Assembly (NCBI GenBank): GCA_031472005.1 | Contig: PZJY01000004.1 | Span: forward strand, 2,144,556-2,208,555 | Direction of reading: 5' to 3' | From: Tetracladium setigerum | Lineage: Eukaryota; Ascomycota; Leotiomycetes; Helotiales | Length of the DNA: 64,000 nt | Shown here: in pieces, positions 59,854-64,000 of the stretch | Numbering within the stretch: the first letter of the stretch is position 1 | How the letters are laid out: every line of letters begins with the position of its first letter | Position numbers and translations under genes: made by a program | Notes under the pieces: generated by a model | The model's input: only the letters and a program-made list of their open reading frames with translations | Told to the model about the DNA's origin: nothing | Database searches by the model: none

Positions 59854-60237
59854 CTACGTCCTTGTCAACACACCTCTCTTGCAACCTCCACACCCCCTTC
59901 CCTCTCTCCTTCCTCTCTCTCCCCAATCTCCATCTCCATCATGACCCATAGCAACTTGCCTTCTCTCAGCCATCTTCCCCTTTCCCTTCCACTCCTCCTT
60001 CCTTCCCTCGATTTCCTTCCCGATCTCCTCCTCGATCTCCCTAACCCCTTCCCTCCAAACCTTCTCATAACAGCACCCCGGACAAACCCCCTTTGTCGAA
60101 ACACATCTCTCCTCAAACGGATCGCAGAAATATCTTGTCTTTCTATAGATTGCGCAGGTTAGGAACGCGGGGTCGTTGGTTATGGGGGTGAGGTGTGGGC
60201 ATGATTTGTAGTTGCGGTGGGAGAAGATGATGCACAT
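59854..60237 (-). CDS. Small Cys-rich hypothetical protein
   Basis: A single frame of 127 residues starting MCIIFSHRNYKSCPHLTPIT. The first 65 residues hold eight cysteines (CPH, TCAIY, FCDPFEERC, VCPGCC), with spacing that could bind zinc. The second half is a highly charged Lys/Arg/Glu/Gly segment, IEEEIGKEIEGRKEEWKGKG. The N-terminal pattern resembles short uncharacterised proteins found in many filamentous ascomycetes, but I cannot name the family. There is no signal peptide. The Gly/Arg-rich tail lies over a C/T-rich stretch on the plus strand, so its end is less sure than its start. Confidence 0.5.
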   Translation of the reverse strand: MCIIFSHRNYKSCPHLTPITNDPAFLTCAIYRKTRYFCDPFEERCVSTKGVCPGCCYEKVWREGVREIEEEIGKEIEGRKEEWKGKGKMAERRQVAMGHDGDGDWGERGRREGRGCGGCKRGVLTRT

Positions 60238-61297
60238 TTCTTTTTTGGATATGATGGAATTTTGGATTCAAAGATTTAAATATTGAAACTTAGGTTATGG
60301 AGTAAAGATTTGGTTTGGTTTGGCCTGGTGTTTGGAATGGTGTTGAAATTTACATGGGTGCTTGATGTGGAGTGGGAGGTGCTGGGTATGAGGAAAGGGA
60401 GGGGGTAAAGAAGGGGACGACAGCTTTCGAAGAGGAAAAGGGAGAGAGAGGATAGGCGTTATCCAAGTCATAAGAATATAAGATTATGTCCTATGTCAGA
60501 GTCAAATACAAACAAGTAGGAAGGGGAAATCCAGAGACAGCAATCACATCATTCCACTATGACTTCTCTTCTCTTGTCTTCACTTCACTCATTGATTCAT
60601 TGCAGCTAGCATTTTGGGGGGGGGGATACCAGAGATCCTTATTCTAAAAAAGTTTGAAGAAAATTACATTCATCTCTTCGTGAAGCTGCATCAAGGGTTT
60701 TATAGAAGTATGTCATCTTGTGATTTTGAATTTCAATTATTAATCGCCTTGCTACTTCGAACAGAGGTTGAAAAGAGACTGTGACGTTTGCTCCCTCCTA
60801 GTACATACACAATTATCAAACAACGAACATTGGAATATGTTTGTCTTTTGGCCACAAGTCGAATTTATCTGAGAGAACTTAATAGAGACAACAACATCGG
60901 TATGCTTTACAACATGATATACTCGATTGGTCAACAATTAATGATGCAGCATCCATCGTCAAGTTAGGAAAAACATGGGAAGAAGACTCGATGCACTATG
61001 TCCATCAAATCTCAGATAAACGTTTTAGTAAAGAGGATGATGCAAAAGCTCTGGGAATACATTTGAGCCTGCTTTTACTATCAAATCCTAAATAGGAATT
61101 TCATCACTTGAGAATATGATGTCGAGCGCTGGCCGTTGTAATTAGGTAGGTAGGTATGAGGGTTGTCAACCCAAGAACGACCTGCGAATTACCCTTTCCT
61201 AGAACGAAGACGAACACAGTATCAAGGCAGGCATCACCAGTTGATTATTTCATTATTTATTACATTCATATACAACATAATCGTTATTCATCATCGT
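60238..61297. other. Gap upstream of the Cys-rich gene
   Basis: About 1.06 kb between the Cys-rich gene 5' end and the RING-TRAF gene 3' end. It holds a ten-base G run at 60616-60625 and a TAGGTAGGTAGGTA repeat at 61143-61156. No gene is visible. Confidence 0.45.
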
Positions 61298-62945
61298 TCA
61301 TAGCATCGTTCTTGAATCACTCAGCCTTCTCGGCAGGGGCGACTCTCCACTCCCGTCTGATCCACCACCACCACTTCCACCGCCGCCGCCAGCACCACCA
61401 CCGCCAGACCGACGCTGGTTCTCTTGGATCCTGAACCTCATCAACCACCGAATATGCATACTGTTCACTTGTAGATTGCTTCGGATGTCGTTCAGTTCAT
61501 TTTTGATCGGCATCGTCTCGTTGAACAGCATCTGTGTCTGGCGCGAATCTAGTTCTGAGACGGCAGTTGCGAGCCGGTCGGCTCGGTGGCTTTGGGCCTC
61601 GATCAGAGCCAGTATGTATTCTTCGCTAGATCCGGGGTCTGGGGCGGCATGTTCATACGTCGGGCCAGGAGGAAAGTTGGGGGGAAAGTGGTTTGTAAGG
61701 TCGTCGGCAGAGTCCATGAGACGGTCAACTGCGGAACTGCTTCTCTCTAGGAACTTGATACGACGCTCTAGAAAGTCGTTCTTCTCGAGCAATGTGCGGA
61801 TTTGGATGTGATGGGCTTCGTGTTGTTCGAGGAGGGTGTCAGCTACTGGTCCGATGATGCGATAAGCGCAGTCGTCGCTCAGGTGGTCTTGCTGTGAGAT
61901 ACGTTTCGCTATGAATTTACACCCGTATCCTTCATACTTGCAGGGGATGATTTTATCAGGGCAGATATTGTCATGTTGGGATTGCTGGCAACGTATGATT
62001 TCTTCGTTGCAGAGCTCGCAGGCAATGTTCCTCTCCTTGCATATCTTCTCTTTGTGATCTTCCAATTCAATTTGCATGATGATGGAATGGCACTCCTCGC
62101 AAGTTGTGAGATAGTGTAGGCATCCTTTTTCCTTTAGCTTTCGCTTCACCATTTTGTTGCAAGCGGGCTCCGGGTCATTCGTAGCAGGACATTGGATCAG
62201 GGCCTCCAAGCAGTACTTTTCAAGGTGATTGCTAAGCAAAGAGCGTGGAAGGATACTCTCGCAGCACGGGCAGTTGACTTTGAGATTGTCTAATTGATTG
62301 CATATGATTTTGGCGGATTTCATCAAATCGGCGGTAGTCAAATCAGATCGATCATTTGGGCAAGTCTCGCTGTCAGCTAGGGCCTTGTTGATACACTCTC
62401 GACAGAATGTATGATCTAGTAATAAGTAGGACACGGAGTTAGTAGCTGAAATATCTACGAGCGGTGTTAAAGTTCGCGCCGCGTGCGTATGATCAAATGA
62501 AAAGTAGTTGCATTTGCTCACTTACCACATATTGAGGTTACAGGGTCAACCAGAGCAGAATAGCAGATTGGACACATGAGGTTTTCATCAATCTCTCCAA
62601 TATATGTGACAGCGCGAAGATCGACATCATATGAAAGGACAGGAGACCCAGTGACCCTTCCTCTCTCACGGCGAACAACAATCGGCGAGTTGTTGCGACT
62701 GTTAGGCGAGTTTGGAGGCGTTCCTTGACCATCACCAATCAAACTGGCCAAATCAGCAAGACTAGGGAAAGATGGTGTGGCTGGAGCTATTGTCGTGTTA
62801 GTTTGGTTTTCTGAAGATGAAATGGGTCAATCGGCCAAGGCTGGTGCGCTCCAGGATGGAATGACTCGGCCCTCGGCTCTCGAGAATCCAAAAATTGGGC
62901 TAAAGCTTGCGGGGACGAGGGCTTACAGCGTGGGGGAGAAGACAT
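61298..62945 (-). CDS. RING finger and TRAF-type zinc finger protein, probable E3 ligase
   Basis: Exons 62945-62927, 62786-62526 and 62415-61298 give 465 residues. Exon 1 is only 19 nt (MSSPPR plus one base) and joins SPATPSFPSLADLASLIGDG, so the start is defined by splicing. The RING domain spans the second intron: LMCPICYSALVDPVTSIC, then DHTFCRECINKALADSETCP. TRAF-type zinc fingers follow, with VNCPCCESILPRSLLSNHLE, LTTCEECHSIIMQIELEDHK and IPCKYEGYGCKFIAKRISQQ. A coiled coil near residues 290-315 (LEKNDFLERRIKFLERSSSA) and a second helical region (ELNDIRSNLQVNSMHIRWLM) come next. The tail is a Gly/Ser repeat. The layout matches TRAF-like RING proteins that transfer ubiquitin, but the substrate is unknown. 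Confidence 0.9.
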
Positions 62946-63945
62946 TTTGTTTGATGAGATGAAGAATATTGGTGTTGCTAGGCTTCTTTGTTGGGTTTGA
63001 GGGTTGTGAGTTTTGCGTATGCTTGCGTGATTCCTGGCCTGTACTGCACAAGCACAAGGAATGTCTCCAATATGTACAAGTGTTATATGCAAGGAGTCGT
63101 GCTGAGTCCAAGAGGAAGTATTTTCAATGCTCTTGGTTCCTTTGCATGAAAGGTTGCCTGAGAGATCGGATGGGAGATCTGGATTTTGTCGTCTGATACT
63201 TTGGAATGAACAACGGCAGCCAGCCGACCAAGGTGAGTGAAGTGAGCCTTCGCGGAGCAAGAGAGAAAGAGAAAGCCAGCTTCTCAAAGATACTGTAAAT
63301 CGTTTGCTTCTGTCCCGTCCTAGAGCGTAGAAAGAAAGACTAATTCAGATGTATATGTAAGGTACTTTCCTCTGATGATGGACGCGACTATTTTATGTCA
63401 GACTCAATCAAGACCCGAGCCAAGGCGCGTTGCTTACTTTGGATAGATCTTTGGCCAGATTTCACAATGAAGATTACTCTGTGAATGGAAAGACGCGAGA
63501 AGATGGCTGGTCAAGTATATCCTCCACGAGAGGGAGAAAGTGGTGGTTGGTGTTCACATATGTTGTTGAGAAGGCAGCGAGTTGAGTTGAGGTTGGCGAG
63601 GCCGAGATCGATGCCAGACAAAGGGACGATGGAACCTCCTCGCTACTGTACCTGTGCCTGCTCATCGGCGTTAAGGGAAATGTCGGGCCGGCGCCGGACA
63701 TTCTTTCCACCACCAGCCCTGTTGAGCCCAAACCCCCAAACCACATCAAGACTCGACGCCGCTTCAGGTTCGATCCAGGTTCCCGCAGAAAGCGAAGCGT
63801 CATTCTATTGATTTATTACTAGGTACTCACTCACTTACGACCCCTCCAACGTAATCCCTTTGTAGATGGCAAGATACTTCGATACTTCTTAATATTTACT
63901 CTCCAATTCCCTGGTATCCTCCTGCATTCGACAAACAGCGCAAAT
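62946..63945. other. Divergent promoter at the right edge
   Basis: A 1-kb stretch between the RING-TRAF gene (-) and the gene starting at 63946 (+). Open frames on both strands overlap and look like chance. GGTTCGATCC near 63767 resembles a tRNA B box but has no A box or cloverleaf around it. Confidence 0.45.
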
Positions 63946-64000
63946 ATGGCAAATCCAAACCAATACTTCCTCCTCGCGGACCATCTCAAACTGTCCTTAC
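63946..64000 (+). CDS. Start of a gene cut by the window edge
   Basis: The sequence opens with ATG in a favourable context (CAAATATGGC) and stays open for 18 codons, MANPNQYFLLADHLKLSL, to the window end. The residues look like an amphipathic helix at the start of a conserved fungal protein, but too little is visible to name it. Confidence 0.45.
   Translation, partial: MANPNQYFLLADHLKLSL

Noticed and set aside
63760..63780. tRNA B-box-like GGTTCGATCC
   Set aside because: No A box at the right distance and no cloverleaf arms could be drawn.

Overview
The window looks like a nuclear chromosome segment of a filamentous ascomycete, most likely Leotiomycetes/Helotiales. That taxon is an inference from protein family resemblance, not a search. 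The genes are eukaryotic and spaced 0.4 to 5 kb apart on both strands. They are cut by 50-120 nt introns with GT..AG ends and CTAAC-type branch points. I see no rRNA, tRNA, CRISPR, transposase, reverse transcriptase or viral gene.

Layout, left to right: about 2.6 kb with no gene I can support; a GNAT acetyltransferase (-); a Kap123/importin-4 karyopherin (+); an unrecognised 756-residue protein with KEN, PIP-like and TQ motifs (-); a luciferase-domain protein (-); threonine synthase (+); the dual-specificity phosphatase Pps1 (-); a Bsc6-like MFS transporter (-); the wybutosine-synthesis methyltransferase/Kelch protein Ppm2/TYW4 (-), divergent from the autophagy WD40 protein Atg18 (+); a C2H2 transcription factor (+) behind a 3.3 kb leader region; a 5.4 kb gap between converging genes; a kappa-class GST (-); a DDHD phospholipase (-); a 1540-residue protein of unknown function (-); a phenol-hydroxylase-like FAD monooxygenase (+); the SUMO protease Ulp1 (+); a WDR48/Bun107 WD40 protein (+); a small Cys-rich protein (-); a RING-TRAF protein (-); and the first codons of another gene (+) at the right edge.

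Most genes are housekeeping: nuclear import, amino-acid synthesis, tRNA modification, autophagy, ubiquitin and SUMO removal, lipid turnover. They do not form a biosynthetic cluster. Exon-by-exon reading recovered complete, phase-consistent models for most of them.

The most striking observation is that five otherwise intact genes carry six frame breaks. Every one is a one-base deficit, and each can be placed at a G/C run of 4 to 6 bases. This points to homopolymer undercalling in the assembly rather than real pseudogenes. Other points worth a look are a 15-nt microexon in the transporter, a 54-nt intron in threonine synthase that is in frame and stop-free, a 20-bp tandem repeat array, the unassigned 756-residue protein, and the large gap between converging genes.
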